From: Nitrospira sp.
GTDB lineage: Bacteria > Nitrospirota > Nitrospiria > Nitrospirales > Nitrospiraceae
DNA length: 64,000 nucleotides
Reading direction: 5' to 3'
Assembly (NCBI GenBank): GCA_005116955.1
Contig: SWDI01000005.1
Location: forward strand, 799,714 to 863,713
The notes below the pieces were generated by a model that had not been told where the DNA came from, made no database searches, and saw only the letters and a list, made by a program, of their open reading frames with translations. Below, piece after piece: positions 9,801 through 17,367 of the stretch (positions are counted from its first letter, which is position 1; the number at the start of each line of letters is the position of its first letter). The position numbers and the translations under genes were made by a program.

Positions 9801-10547
9801 TCAGTTATCACGGAATTTGTAGCGCAACACTCGATGCTGCATCCAGCGAACCGCGATCAGATCATAGAGCGACTTAAACAGGCGGTTCCCCATGCCGTAC
9901 TTGGAGATCCCATGAATGCGTGGATAATGCCGAACCGGCACCTCCGTCACTGTAAAACCATGCATCAAGGCGAGTGCCGGAAAGAATCGATGCATTCCCT
10001 CAAAGAGACGAATCCGCTCCAGCACAGGCCGGCGAAAAACCTTGAGTGGGCATCCCGTATCATGGACACCGTCATGAGTGAATAAGTTGCGCACAGGGTT
10101 CGCAATTCGGGAGGAGATCATCTTCACGAAGCCGTCCTGGCGTTGTTGCCGCCATCCACAGACCACGTCATGAGAGGCGGTATAGGGAATCAGCTTCAAG
10201 ATATCTTCGCTGTCTTGCTGGAGATCGCCGTCGATCTGGATGATGATTTCCCCGGAAGATTGCCGAAATCCAGCCTCAAGCGCGCAGGTCTTTCCGTAAT
10301 TTCGGTCAAAGTGGAACACGCGCACCTGAGCATGCTCACGAGCCAATCGATCCAGCTCATCGCTGCTCCCATCGCTACTTCCATCGTCAACGAAGAGAAT
10401 CTCGTACGGGCGTGAGCGTGATAGCTCGTGCGAATCCATGACTTTCAGCAGGTTTGCCATAAGCGGAGACAGGTTCTCTCGTTCATCCTTGATCGGGATG
10501 ATGACAGAGGCCCAAGGATTGGAATTGGGGCTAGATGGCGTCGTCAT
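9801..10547 (-). CDS. GT2 family glycosyltransferase (dolichol-/undecaprenyl-phosphate sugar type)
   Basis: The GT-A fold of DPM1/ArnC-type enzymes is clear: ASVIIPIKDERENLSPL at the nucleotide-sugar site, FVDDGSSDGS, QIDGDLQQDSED (the DxD metal site) and a later GCPLKVFRR region. Expected reaction: transfer of a sugar from a nucleotide donor to a polyprenyl phosphate on the cytoplasmic face. No C-terminal TM helices are present, as in DPM1-like forms. ATG 10547 is preferred over a TTG at 10556. It is the first gene of the GT2-LAB_N-GT39 operon. Confidence 0.9.
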   Translation of the reverse strand: MTTPSSPNSNPWASVIIPIKDERENLSPLMANLLKVMDSHELSRSRPYEILFVDDGSSDGSSDELDRLAREHAQVRVFHFDRNYGKTCALEAGFRQSSGEIIIQIDGDLQQDSEDILKLIPYTASHDVVCGWRQQRQDGFVKMISSRIANPVRNLFTHDGVHDTGCPLKVFRRPVLERIRLFEGMHRFFPALALMHGFTVTEVPVRHYPRIHGISKYGMGNRLFKSLYDLIAVRWMQHRVLRYKFRDN

Positions 10548-10663
10548 GATACGCAAAATTTCGAGCTGCGGTCAGAGGTGGCGATAAAAACTGGCGCATT
10601 CTAACGGAAGGCGGGGAGAGGGTCAAACCCGTGTCGGAGGGGTAGGGCTGACCGTCAATCAGA

Positions 10664-11227
10664 CTATTGGCCGGACACCACAATGGTGAAACGCATCGTG
10701 CCCATGAGGGTCATCTCGTTAACTTGTTCGCCGGTATGAATTTCAACCTTGTAGCGCCCAGGCTTCCAACCTTTCTGTGGGGGCGACAACGTGAGATACC
10801 CGCTTTCATCCTCCAGGGCAATGTGCATCGCGTCTTCGCTGACGATCGTCCCGGGTAAGACACCGGCCACCTGTTCGAGCATGCATCGGCCGAACACTGT
10901 GAAGGCCTGATAATGTTGATGCAGTGAGAAGACAATGAAAATGGCAGCCACATCCTCACGAAATCGTTCAGTTGATTTGATCGGCACGATTTCATGAGTT
11001 CGAAGGGGCCCCAGGCGCTCTTCAAAGTCTTCGGCCATGGCGATTGAGCGAAACATGCCACGCGGTGGAGCATCGAAATCGTAGGCTTTGATGTCCTCTG
11101 TGCGGTTTTGAAACTCGGAGATCGGCACGTTCTCGGTGAGTGGAATCTCTTCGGCAGGCGTTGCCTGACACCACAGCAGCGCCGCCACCATCACACCACC
11201 GGTCAGATGAAATCCTCTGGTCATCAT
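10664..11227 (-). CDS. Exported protein of unknown function
   Basis: I do not recognise the family. The 187-aa product begins with a signal peptide (MMTRGFHL then a hydrophobic run to CQATPAEE). The mature part is mixed alpha/beta, ending in a segment like a carbohydrate-binding or immunoglobulin-like beta domain (GWKPGRYKVEIHTGEQ). It is on the same strand as, and 116 bases upstream of, the GT2 gene, so it could be transcribed with the glycan operon. A periplasmic location is inferred only from the signal peptide. Confidence 0.6.
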   Translation of the reverse strand: MMTRGFHLTGGVMVAALLWCQATPAEEIPLTENVPISEFQNRTEDIKAYDFDAPPRGMFRSIAMAEDFEERLGPLRTHEIVPIKSTERFREDVAAIFIVFSLHQHYQAFTVFGRCMLEQVAGVLPGTIVSEDAMHIALEDESGYLTLSPPQKGWKPGRYKVEIHTGEQVNEMTLMGTMRFTIVVSGQ

Positions 11228-11369
11228 GTCTGTCTGCTACACCTGTCGAGGGGACCCTGTCAAGAAATCGGCGAGCAAGGAGCCCATTGCGGCATTTTCC
11301 AGCCATCTGTTAGGATTTCGGCCACTGAACGGACAATTCGCCGAACATTCTCACTGGTGACGGAACGAC

Positions 11370-12809
11370 ATGTTGCAAGATGCTGACGCCCTTCCGCAGT
11401 TGATTGGGGAGTATAAGCCGCTTGATCAGTGGCAGATCCATCTCAACCAACTCTTCTATGGACTGCGAGGGGACAAACTCCGATCGTACTACCAAACGTT
11501 CGCCTCAGCGGATTTCCGGCTCGCCCATGCGCTGGCGGCTGATTATTTCGAGCGTGTCACAAAGCGTGAGAAGACAGCAGGCCGTCAATCTTCGAACCCC
11601 TTACCCCTTATCCCTCACGCCTCTTCTCTTACCGTTCTAGAGCTGGGGCCTGGCAACGGCAACCTGGCGGCCTGCTTTCTCAGCCATCTCAAGACTCTCG
11701 ATAAAGAACGTACGGTGTATCCGCGAGTGCGGTATGTCATGGTCGATTGGGAGAAATCGGTGTTGGACGGGGCTCTTGCTCATCCGGACCTGGCTGTGCA
11801 TCGGGACCGTGTGGACCTTCTTTGCGGGCCGATACATCACATAACGGGTGTGGCTGATGGGACCGTCGATCGGATCATGTGCAACGAGCTGTGGAACGAT
11901 CTGCCGACGAAATTGTTGGCGAAACATGGCGGCGAGGTCGAGGAAGAGTATCTCCGTCCCAATCTGAGCGAGTCGCTCCATGCCAAGATTCAAGATTGGT
12001 CGTCGTTCGTCCTGGCTTTCCAGGAGAAGAATCTGGATGAGATCAAGACGTTTCCCCCATTTCTGGATGAGCTGGTTTGGGAAAATGAGTACCGTAAGAT
12101 CGAATGGAAAGATTTGCCCTACCGGAAAACGATCGCCGACTTCCTTCAGGCCATCGACCAAGAAGTCTTGGTGCCAGTCAATGTTGGGGCCTTCGCCACG
12201 CTAAAAGAGGCGAAGCGGCTTCTAGCTCCAGACGCGGTCGGCTTTAGCGCCTTCGATGCCGGGACCGCCGACATGAACGTCTTGAACGATCCCGAAAAGC
12301 CCTGCTACGGCCAGTTCGGTGGGCAATACAGTTTCATGATCAACTTCGCGTTAGTCGACGCTGTGGCCAAGCATCTGGGGCTGAAGCAGATGACCTTTGA
12401 GCCCCAGCGGGAATTCGTCGGGCGGTCGTTGAATACGAATGTGATCACCCTCATGGATCTGCTGGCGACGCATCCTTCTGCTGGGCCTAAACTGCAAGCT
12501 TGGGAACAAGACAGACTTGTGCTGAAGACCATCAGGGCGTTGAACGAAACATTTGAGAGTCCCTATCGTCGACGGCTCGAATTTCCGTTAGGCGCCAATA
12601 TGCCGCCGGACGAGCGAGAGACCTTGGGCGCGATCGTGCGTGCACTCAAAGACAACGGCATTCCCGACACCGTGGCCTACGTAACCGAAGAGGAACTCGC
12701 CCGCGCACAAAAGGATTTGGAAGAGATCGGCTACGATGTAGATGCCATTCAGATAGCCATGACAGCGCCTCCTAGCCCTGTCGAGTACTGCCACTTCACT
12801 TGTCGGTGA
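11370..12809 (+). CDS. SAM-dependent methyltransferase, MidA/Methyltransf_28-like
   Basis: Residues about 85-105 contain the class I SAM-binding loop VLELGPGNGNLAACFL, followed by YVMVDWEKS and later MCNELWNDLPTKLL, resembling the F-x-NELxDALPV segment of the MidA (PF02636, DUF185) family. NDUFAF7/MidA members methylate a complex I subunit; whether this divergent 479-aa protein does so is unknown. The C-terminal 150 residues are an extension with no recognised motif. Codon use looks like the neighbours. Assignment rests on two motifs, so the family call is moderate. Confidence 0.6.
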   Translation: MLQDADALPQLIGEYKPLDQWQIHLNQLFYGLRGDKLRSYYQTFASADFRLAHALAADYFERVTKREKTAGRQSSNPLPLIPHASSLTVLELGPGNGNLAACFLSHLKTLDKERTVYPRVRYVMVDWEKSVLDGALAHPDLAVHRDRVDLLCGPIHHITGVADGTVDRIMCNELWNDLPTKLLAKHGGEVEEEYLRPNLSESLHAKIQDWSSFVLAFQEKNLDEIKTFPPFLDELVWENEYRKIEWKDLPYRKTIADFLQAIDQEVLVPVNVGAFATLKEAKRLLAPDAVGFSAFDAGTADMNVLNDPEKPCYGQFGGQYSFMINFALVDAVAKHLGLKQMTFEPQREFVGRSLNTNVITLMDLLATHPSAGPKLQAWEQDRLVLKTIRALNETFESPYRRRLEFPLGANMPPDERETLGAIVRALKDNGIPDTVAYVTEEELARAQKDLEEIGYDVDAIQIAMTAPPSPVEYCHFTCR

Positions 12810-13081
12810 TGAGTGGGAGTGACGCGAGATCAGCAATGGTGGTCTCAGCATCCGCAGCAACACCAGCGCAAGGCCTCGGCCAACAGTGACTACGCCCTAT
12901 CGGGGGCATTGATAATGTCCTGGCCTGATACTGTTTCATCATCCTGCGAGAAGGAGTAGAATTTTTTTGCTGAATGATTTAGCGGATTGCCACAGTCCAA
13001 ATTCGGAGAAGAGTCGGTGTCGCGCCTTCTGGTGCCACCAGTATGGTCTCTGAAATTCCTGAATGACAGGGGGAGAGGGCT

Positions 13082-13285
13082 ATGAGTTCGTTTGGGACAA
13101 GCATTGCCGGGCTAGTGGGTGGAGTGGTGCTTCTGATGGGTCTGTTTGCTTTGTTCCAAAGGGAATGGAAAGCAGCGTGTGCGTGGTTTCTTTCGGGCCT
13201 GGCGCTGATCGCTCTGTTGACGTTTCTCGATAAACCGGGATCTCATCCATCAGAACCCGTTGAGACTCGCGAGACACGTGGGTAA
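13082..13285 (+). CDS. Small two-helix membrane protein
   Basis: A 67-aa ORF with a purine-rich GGGGGAGAGGG just upstream of the ATG. It encodes two hydrophobic helices (around IAGLVGGVVLLMGLFALF and WFLSGLALIALLTFL) separated by a short basic loop, then a polar tail. The topology and the Shine-Dalgarno-like sequence support a real gene. No family is recognised, and neighbours give no functional hint. Confidence 0.5.
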   Translation: MSSFGTSIAGLVGGVVLLMGLFALFQREWKAACAWFLSGLALIALLTFLDKPGSHPSEPVETRETRG

Positions 13286-13600
13286 CCGCGACTGAGCTCC
13301 GTGCAGTGGTCCACTCCCAGTTGTGACTGCCCCGAGTACACCCTACCCATCAAATACCGCAGGGTAAAGGTCACGCCCCCAAACAGAGTAATAGCTAAAG
13401 CCCTTCCCAGCACGGCTTCGTGCGCATCTTTATCGGTGATCAACGTCGCTGAAGTGATGCACTGAGAAGTTGAATCTGCGAGAAGATAGCGGCCTCGTCG
13501 GGAGATCATTGAGAGTGACAGGATTCTGAACTGCGTTTCAAAAAGCCACGTCCACCTCGGACGAGACTCTGAGGGGGAAGCAAAGCGTCTGCAGAGGTGG
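13286..13600. other. Intergenic stretch without a supported gene
   Basis: About 315 bases between the small membrane protein and the HPF-like gene. A minus-strand ORF crosses it but has no recognisable protein features and an unconvincing start. No clear promoter, hairpin or repeat was seen. Confidence 0.4.
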
Positions 13601-13915
13601 CTATCGCTCTCCAAGTCGGCCGAGCGTACTCTCCACCGACCGCTCGAGTTTGTCCGCCGCTCCGCTCAAGGCGAGTTCAACCGTCGAGGCCTGATGGGTG
13701 ACGGCGATGGGCTGGTGACCGGCCAGTCTGGCTTCCAGGACGCAACGGATATCGTCACCTTTTGTTTTGTGACTATTGGTATCGCTGAGATGCGCTTCGA
13801 TCCGTGTAATCCGATCACGAAATCGGCCGACTGCGCCGTCCACGCTGGTCTCAACAAGAGCGACGATCTCCTCGCGCCCATGGATATGGTTATCCGTATG
13901 GACCTGAATTTGCAT
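13601..13915 (-). CDS. HPF/RaiA-like ribosome-associated protein
   Basis: A 104-aa protein with the beta-alpha-beta layout of ribosome hibernation factors: MQIQVHTDNHI, a helix ending VDGAVGRF, RITRIEAHLSD, then CVLEARLAGHQPIAVTHQA and a final helix KLERSVESTLGRL. It matches the short single-domain HPF/YfiA class that binds the 30S A/P sites in stationary phase. It diverges from the classical HPF consensus (the first strand lacks the usual TGR), so it may be a hibernation-factor paralogue. Monocistronic. Confidence 0.75.
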   Translation of the reverse strand: MQIQVHTDNHIHGREEIVALVETSVDGAVGRFRDRITRIEAHLSDTNSHKTKGDDIRCVLEARLAGHQPIAVTHQASTVELALSGAADKLERSVESTLGRLGER

Positions 13916-14105
13916 CCGACTCCCTCCTTCACAAGGACTGTTTCAAAAATGGACCCTACTCGCCCTGGGCAAAAAAAGTCAATCGAAGCAAGGCTACGGA
14001 TGAAGTCTCATTATCTTCATGGTAGATGATCAGAAGGAGAGAGAGGATATAGAGAAGGCTACAGATGCGAAGTCACTGGTGAGTATGCAGGGTGCATCCA
14101 GAAAC

Positions 14106-14134
14106 TTGACTTTAGTACGGCAAGACAATAGGAT
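14106..14134 (+). promoter_or_regulatory. Sigma70 promoter of the guanidine operon
   Basis: TTGACT at 14106-14111 and TAGGAT at 14129-14134 are separated by exactly 17 bases. The predicted start near 14141 would put the riboswitch at the very 5' end of the transcript. This is inferred from consensus match and position. Confidence 0.65.
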
Positions 14135-14154
14135 TCTGGAAAATTGTTCCAAGA

Positions 14155-14262
14155 GGAAAACTAGGGTTCCGGCTTTCTTCTTTCTAAGAGAGAGCGTCTG
14201 GTCCAAGAGTTTTCGGCCTCCCATAACGAGGCTCCACGGAGGGATAAAAACCCGGGAGATCA
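14155..14262 (+). ncRNA. Guanidine-I (ykkC) riboswitch
   Basis: Three conserved ykkC-I blocks appear in order and spacing: CTAGGGTTCCGG at 14161, CTGGTCCAAGAG at 14198-14209 (consensus CUGGUCCGAGAG), and ACGG followed by GGGATAAAAACCCGGGAGAT up to 14260. The last block is the signature 3' segment of the guanidine-binding pocket. The aptamer senses free guanidinium and switches on detoxification or use genes. Here it precedes a permease and a ureohydrolase. No U-tract terminator was seen directly downstream, so control may act on translation or through a structure involving the strong Shine-Dalgarno at 14305-14310. Confidence 0.93.
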
Positions 14263-14317
14263 TGTACTGAAGTGCATGGCCTTTTGGGAATGTAACCTTC
14301 CAACAGGAGGCTTCGTT

Positions 14318-14395
14318 ATGCATCTCCCTCCCATAAATGTTTCTATACCGGATCAGTCAGACCTGCCGCCGAGTCAGCAAGGTCTGCCATGGTAA
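14318..14395 (+). CDS. Short upstream ORF (25 aa) between riboswitch and permease
   Basis: The strongest Shine-Dalgarno in the leader, AGGAGG at 14305-14310, sits 7 bases before this ATG rather than before the permease. The ORF encodes MHLPPINVSIPDQSDLPPSQ plus five more residues and ends at 14395, overlapping the permease start (14389) in another frame. This geometry suggests translational coupling, with the leader peptide's ribosomes delivering initiation at the permease. Could also be a chance ORF if the permease uses a non-canonical start. Confidence 0.45.
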   Translation: MHLPPINVSIPDQSDLPPSQQGLPW

Positions 14396-15867
14396 GTCAT
14401 GAAAGTCCTGATACGGTTCTCTCTGCTGCTGCTACGAGTACCCCCGAGACACTCCACCGCAGCCTCAGTCTCTGGAATAGCCTGACCATCGGGTTCGCAA
14501 CAGTTTCACCGGTTGCCGGGCTCTACGCCATCATCGGTGTACAGACTGTCGTCACAGGCGGCGGGTGGTTTGCGGCGCTGGCGCTCTGCCTGGTGATGCA
14601 GTTGCTAGTCGCGACCGTGTATGCGGAGCTCTCCTCGCAGATTCCGATCGCGGGAGGTGCATACAAGTGGGCGCGACAGCTCGGAGGTGCCACCACCGGC
14701 ACGTACGCCGGAGCCATCTACGTCAGCTCCACGATTGCCATGCTTACCACGACTGCCTATACCGGCGGTGTCTGGCTGGCGATTTTCTTTGGATCTGCAA
14801 GCGGGAGGGGAGCGACTCTGGTCATCTGGGGCGCTGTATTTCTGCTGGTTTGCACCGTCCTCAACCTCGTCCACGTCTCGGTCTTTAAGTATCTCATTTC
14901 CCTAGGAGTCTATGCAGAAATCGTCGGCTCGTTCGGCGTCGCGCTGCTGTTATTTTTCTTTTTCCGGCAGCATGAGTTCGCTGAACTGTTCGCCCATCTG
15001 GGGACAGGAACCGCACCCAGCCAGACCGCCGCGTTTTTAGCGGCGCTTGCCATTTCCGGGTGGGCATTCATTGGCTTCGATGCCTGCTCGACAATCGCCG
15101 AAGAAACGCACGAACCCAAACGGATAGTACCGCGTGCGATCTTTTTCTCTCTCTGTATGGTGGGAAGCGTAGTGCTCTTCAACTCTGCCGCCCTTACTCT
15201 GAGCTTTGACCGCGATACCTTACAGCAGACGAGCGCCGCGTCCGATCCGGTCACACCAGTGATTGTCGCCAACTTTGGCACCTGGGCGGAGACCCCGTTT
15301 CTCGCCATTGTCATGATCGCATTTCTGGCTTGCGGATCCTCCATGGTCCAGTACACCTCTCGTATCGTGTTTTCCATGGCGCGCGAAGGCAGTATGCCGG
15401 CCGTCCTCAGTCGAGTGACCGCTGCCGGTGCTCCACGGAATGCCGTGCTGTTTACGGTGCTGCTGGCCACGCTTGGTTTGCTCTTCGGGCTCAATGATGA
15501 AGCCGTCGCCACAGTCTTGGCATTCGGGACGGGTGGATTGTACGCCATGTTTGCGATGACCACGGGCGTCGGACTCTACACTCGTCTTACAGGCCGCTGG
15601 GATCCTTCGTTAGGTCAACTGAAACTGGGCTCGTGGGGAGTACCAATCAATACGGCAGCGTTTCTCTGGTCGCTCTTTGAATTCGTCAACATCGCCTGGC
15701 CGCGCCCCTATGCTGTGTCGCCTGATGCCCCCTGGTGGCAACTCTGGGCTGTCCCGCTGGTTCTCGGAAGTATCCTCGGTGTGACCACACTGTATCTCCT
15801 GGTCGGGGGATCGACAAGGAGCGACGCTCTGCGGAGTCCGCGGGAGTCGACACCAACTGAAGAATGA
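14389..15867 (+). CDS. APC-superfamily permease, probable guanidine(-derivative) importer
   Basis: A 492-aa protein with about 12-13 hydrophobic segments and the APC features near the N-terminus (SLWNSLTIGFATVSPVAGLY, the unwound helix 1) and GWAFIGFDACSTIAEETHEPKR, the conserved segment of amino acid/choline transporters of the APC family. It sits behind a guanidine-I riboswitch and 85 bases upstream of the guanidine hydrolase, so uptake of guanidine or a guanidino compound is the natural inference; APC family membership by itself does not give the substrate. The start has only a weak AAGG upstream and overlaps a short leader ORF. Confidence 0.88.
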   Translation: MVSHESPDTVLSAAATSTPETLHRSLSLWNSLTIGFATVSPVAGLYAIIGVQTVVTGGGWFAALALCLVMQLLVATVYAELSSQIPIAGGAYKWARQLGGATTGTYAGAIYVSSTIAMLTTTAYTGGVWLAIFFGSASGRGATLVIWGAVFLLVCTVLNLVHVSVFKYLISLGVYAEIVGSFGVALLLFFFFRQHEFAELFAHLGTGTAPSQTAAFLAALAISGWAFIGFDACSTIAEETHEPKRIVPRAIFFSLCMVGSVVLFNSAALTLSFDRDTLQQTSAASDPVTPVIVANFGTWAETPFLAIVMIAFLACGSSMVQYTSRIVFSMAREGSMPAVLSRVTAAGAPRNAVLFTVLLATLGLLFGLNDEAVATVLAFGTGGLYAMFAMTTGVGLYTRLTGRWDPSLGQLKLGSWGVPINTAAFLWSLFEFVNIAWPRPYAVSPDAPWWQLWAVPLVLGSILGVTTLYLLVGGSTRSDALRSPRESTPTEE

Positions 15868-15952
15868 AAGTTGGGCCGTTCTCCACACTCGTGTTGCAAG
15901 AAGTGTTTCAGAGAGAGTCAGAATCCATTCATCCGGTAGAAAAGGAGTACTC

Positions 15953-17101
15953 ATGGCAAAGAAGAGAACATACCAAGGCAAGGTTCCCCTGCATGACAAA
16001 TACGGGCCAGAGGCGAAGTTCGCCGTGGAAGCGGAGGCGCTGCTGCCGACTACAAAATATGAAGAAGAAGTGGCCCGAGGTCTTGAATTGGGCCTGCAAG
16101 GGGCTGATTCTATCAAAGATCGCCGCATTCCCACCTTTAGTCGTGGAGAGCTCCCGCACTTCGCCGGCATCAATACCTTCACCAAAGCGCCGTATGTCGA
16201 AGATGTCCGCAAGTGCGGGGAATACGACGTCGCCATTCTCGGGGCGCCGTTCGACGGAGGGACCACCTATCGGGCCGGAACTCGATTCGGTCCCCAAGGC
16301 ATTCGCAAGATCTCCGCATTGTACGGCAGCTATAGCTTCGAGCTCGGTGTGGATCTCAGAGAGTCGATCTCCATGTGCGATCTCGGTGACGTGTTCACCA
16401 TTCCCGGCAACATCGAGAAGACCTTCGACCAAGTCAGCAAAGGGGTTGGCCATGTCTATGCCAGCGGCGCGTTTCCCGTGGTATTGGGTGGGGACCATTC
16501 GCTTGGCTTTGCCACCGTGCGGGGCGTGGCTCAGAATATGAACGGCAAGAAGCTCGGGATTCTTCACTTCGATCGGCATGTCGACACACAGGAGACCGAT
16601 CTCGACGAACGCATGCACACCACGCCCTGGTTTCACGCGACGAATATTCAGAATGTACCCGCCAAGAATCTTGTGCAGATCGGCATCGGTGGCTGGCAAG
16701 CGCCCAGACCAGGCGTGAAAGCCGGGCGGGAGCGTCAGACGAGCATCATGACTGTCACTGACTGCGTGGAAATGGGCATCGAGAATGCCGCGAAGCAGGC
16801 GCTCGAAGTGGCGTTTGATGGGGTGGATGCGGTGTGGCTGAGCTTCGATGTCGATTGCTTGGACGCCGCCTTCGTGCCGGGCACCGGCTGGCCGGAGCCG
16901 GGCGGGTTCCTCCCGCGTGAAGTGCTGAAGTTTCTCCAGATCATCGCCGACACGAAACCGCTGGCGGGAATGGAAATTGTCGAATGTTCACCGCCCTATG
17001 ACGCGGCGGAGATCACCAGTCTCATGGCCACCAGGGTGATCTGCGACGTCCTGGCCTGCCAAGTGCGATCAGGTCACCTGGCCAACCGGAAGAAACGGTG
17101 A
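15953..17101 (+). CDS. gdmH: Guanidine hydrolase (GdmH-type ureohydrolase)
   Basis: A 382-aa ureohydrolase with the full binuclear metal set: H182 in GGDHS, D207/H209/D211 in FDRHVDTQE, and D299/D301 in SFDVDCLD. The motif DRHVD instead of the agmatinase DAHxD, the N-terminal extension of roughly 80 residues and the late WPEPGG segment fit the Ni-dependent guanidine hydrolases (Synechocystis Sll1077 type and the guanidinase of Nitrospira inopinata), which split guanidine into urea and ammonia. The guanidine-I riboswitch upstream makes this reading much stronger than agmatinase. AAAGGAG lies 6 bases before the ATG. The nickel-loading helper genes known elsewhere are not in the window. Confidence 0.87.
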   Translation: MAKKRTYQGKVPLHDKYGPEAKFAVEAEALLPTTKYEEEVARGLELGLQGADSIKDRRIPTFSRGELPHFAGINTFTKAPYVEDVRKCGEYDVAILGAPFDGGTTYRAGTRFGPQGIRKISALYGSYSFELGVDLRESISMCDLGDVFTIPGNIEKTFDQVSKGVGHVYASGAFPVVLGGDHSLGFATVRGVAQNMNGKKLGILHFDRHVDTQETDLDERMHTTPWFHATNIQNVPAKNLVQIGIGGWQAPRPGVKAGRERQTSIMTVTDCVEMGIENAAKQALEVAFDGVDAVWLSFDVDCLDAAFVPGTGWPEPGGFLPREVLKFLQIIADTKPLAGMEIVECSPPYDAAEITSLMATRVICDVLACQVRSGHLANRKKR

Positions 17102-17135
17102 GAGGTGGTGACGTTGGTATGACAAAGGAGTGAAT

Positions 17136-17198
17136 TGGCGGGCTTGCATCCGTGCAAGCCCGCCAGCTGCTTGTGCGTTCGGGAGGGGAACGCACAAG
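17136..17198 (+). terminator. Two tandem perfect hairpins after the guanidine operon
   Basis: First stem 17137-17148 with 17153-17164 (12 bp, TCCG loop); second stem 17170-17180 with 17188-17198 (11 bp, GGGAGGG loop). No U-tract follows, so they may act as Rho-independent-like stops, mRNA 3' protectors, or a repeat element. Confidence 0.55.
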
Positions 17199-17312
17199 GA
17201 ACCGCCGTGTTGAGAGTATTCCAGATTTCTCAGCCGTGGCATCAGTCACGATGCACTGTAGAGCAGTGTGATGCCTTGGATGGTCACAATAGTTTTCTGA
17301 AACGCTACTCGT

Positions 17313-17341
17313 TTGACTCACATCAAATCAGTTTCTATACT
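17313..17341 (+). promoter_or_regulatory. Sigma70 promoter of asmA-mscS
   Basis: TTGACT (17313-17318) and TATACT (17336-17341) are 17 bases apart, with the predicted start near 17348, about 20 bases before the asmA ATG. Confidence 0.65.
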
Positions 17342-17367
17342 TATGCTTCACCTGGAGGCGATCACCG

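Noticed and set aside
13243..13614. 123-aa minus-strand ORF in the gap before the HPF-like gene
   Set aside because: No recognisable motif, no Shine-Dalgarno, and overlaps both neighbouring genes' ends.
15953..17101. Agmatinase or arginase annotation for the ureohydrolase
   Set aside because: The guanidine-I riboswitch, the DRHVD motif and the N-terminal extension fit guanidine hydrolase better; agmatine pathway genes are absent nearby.
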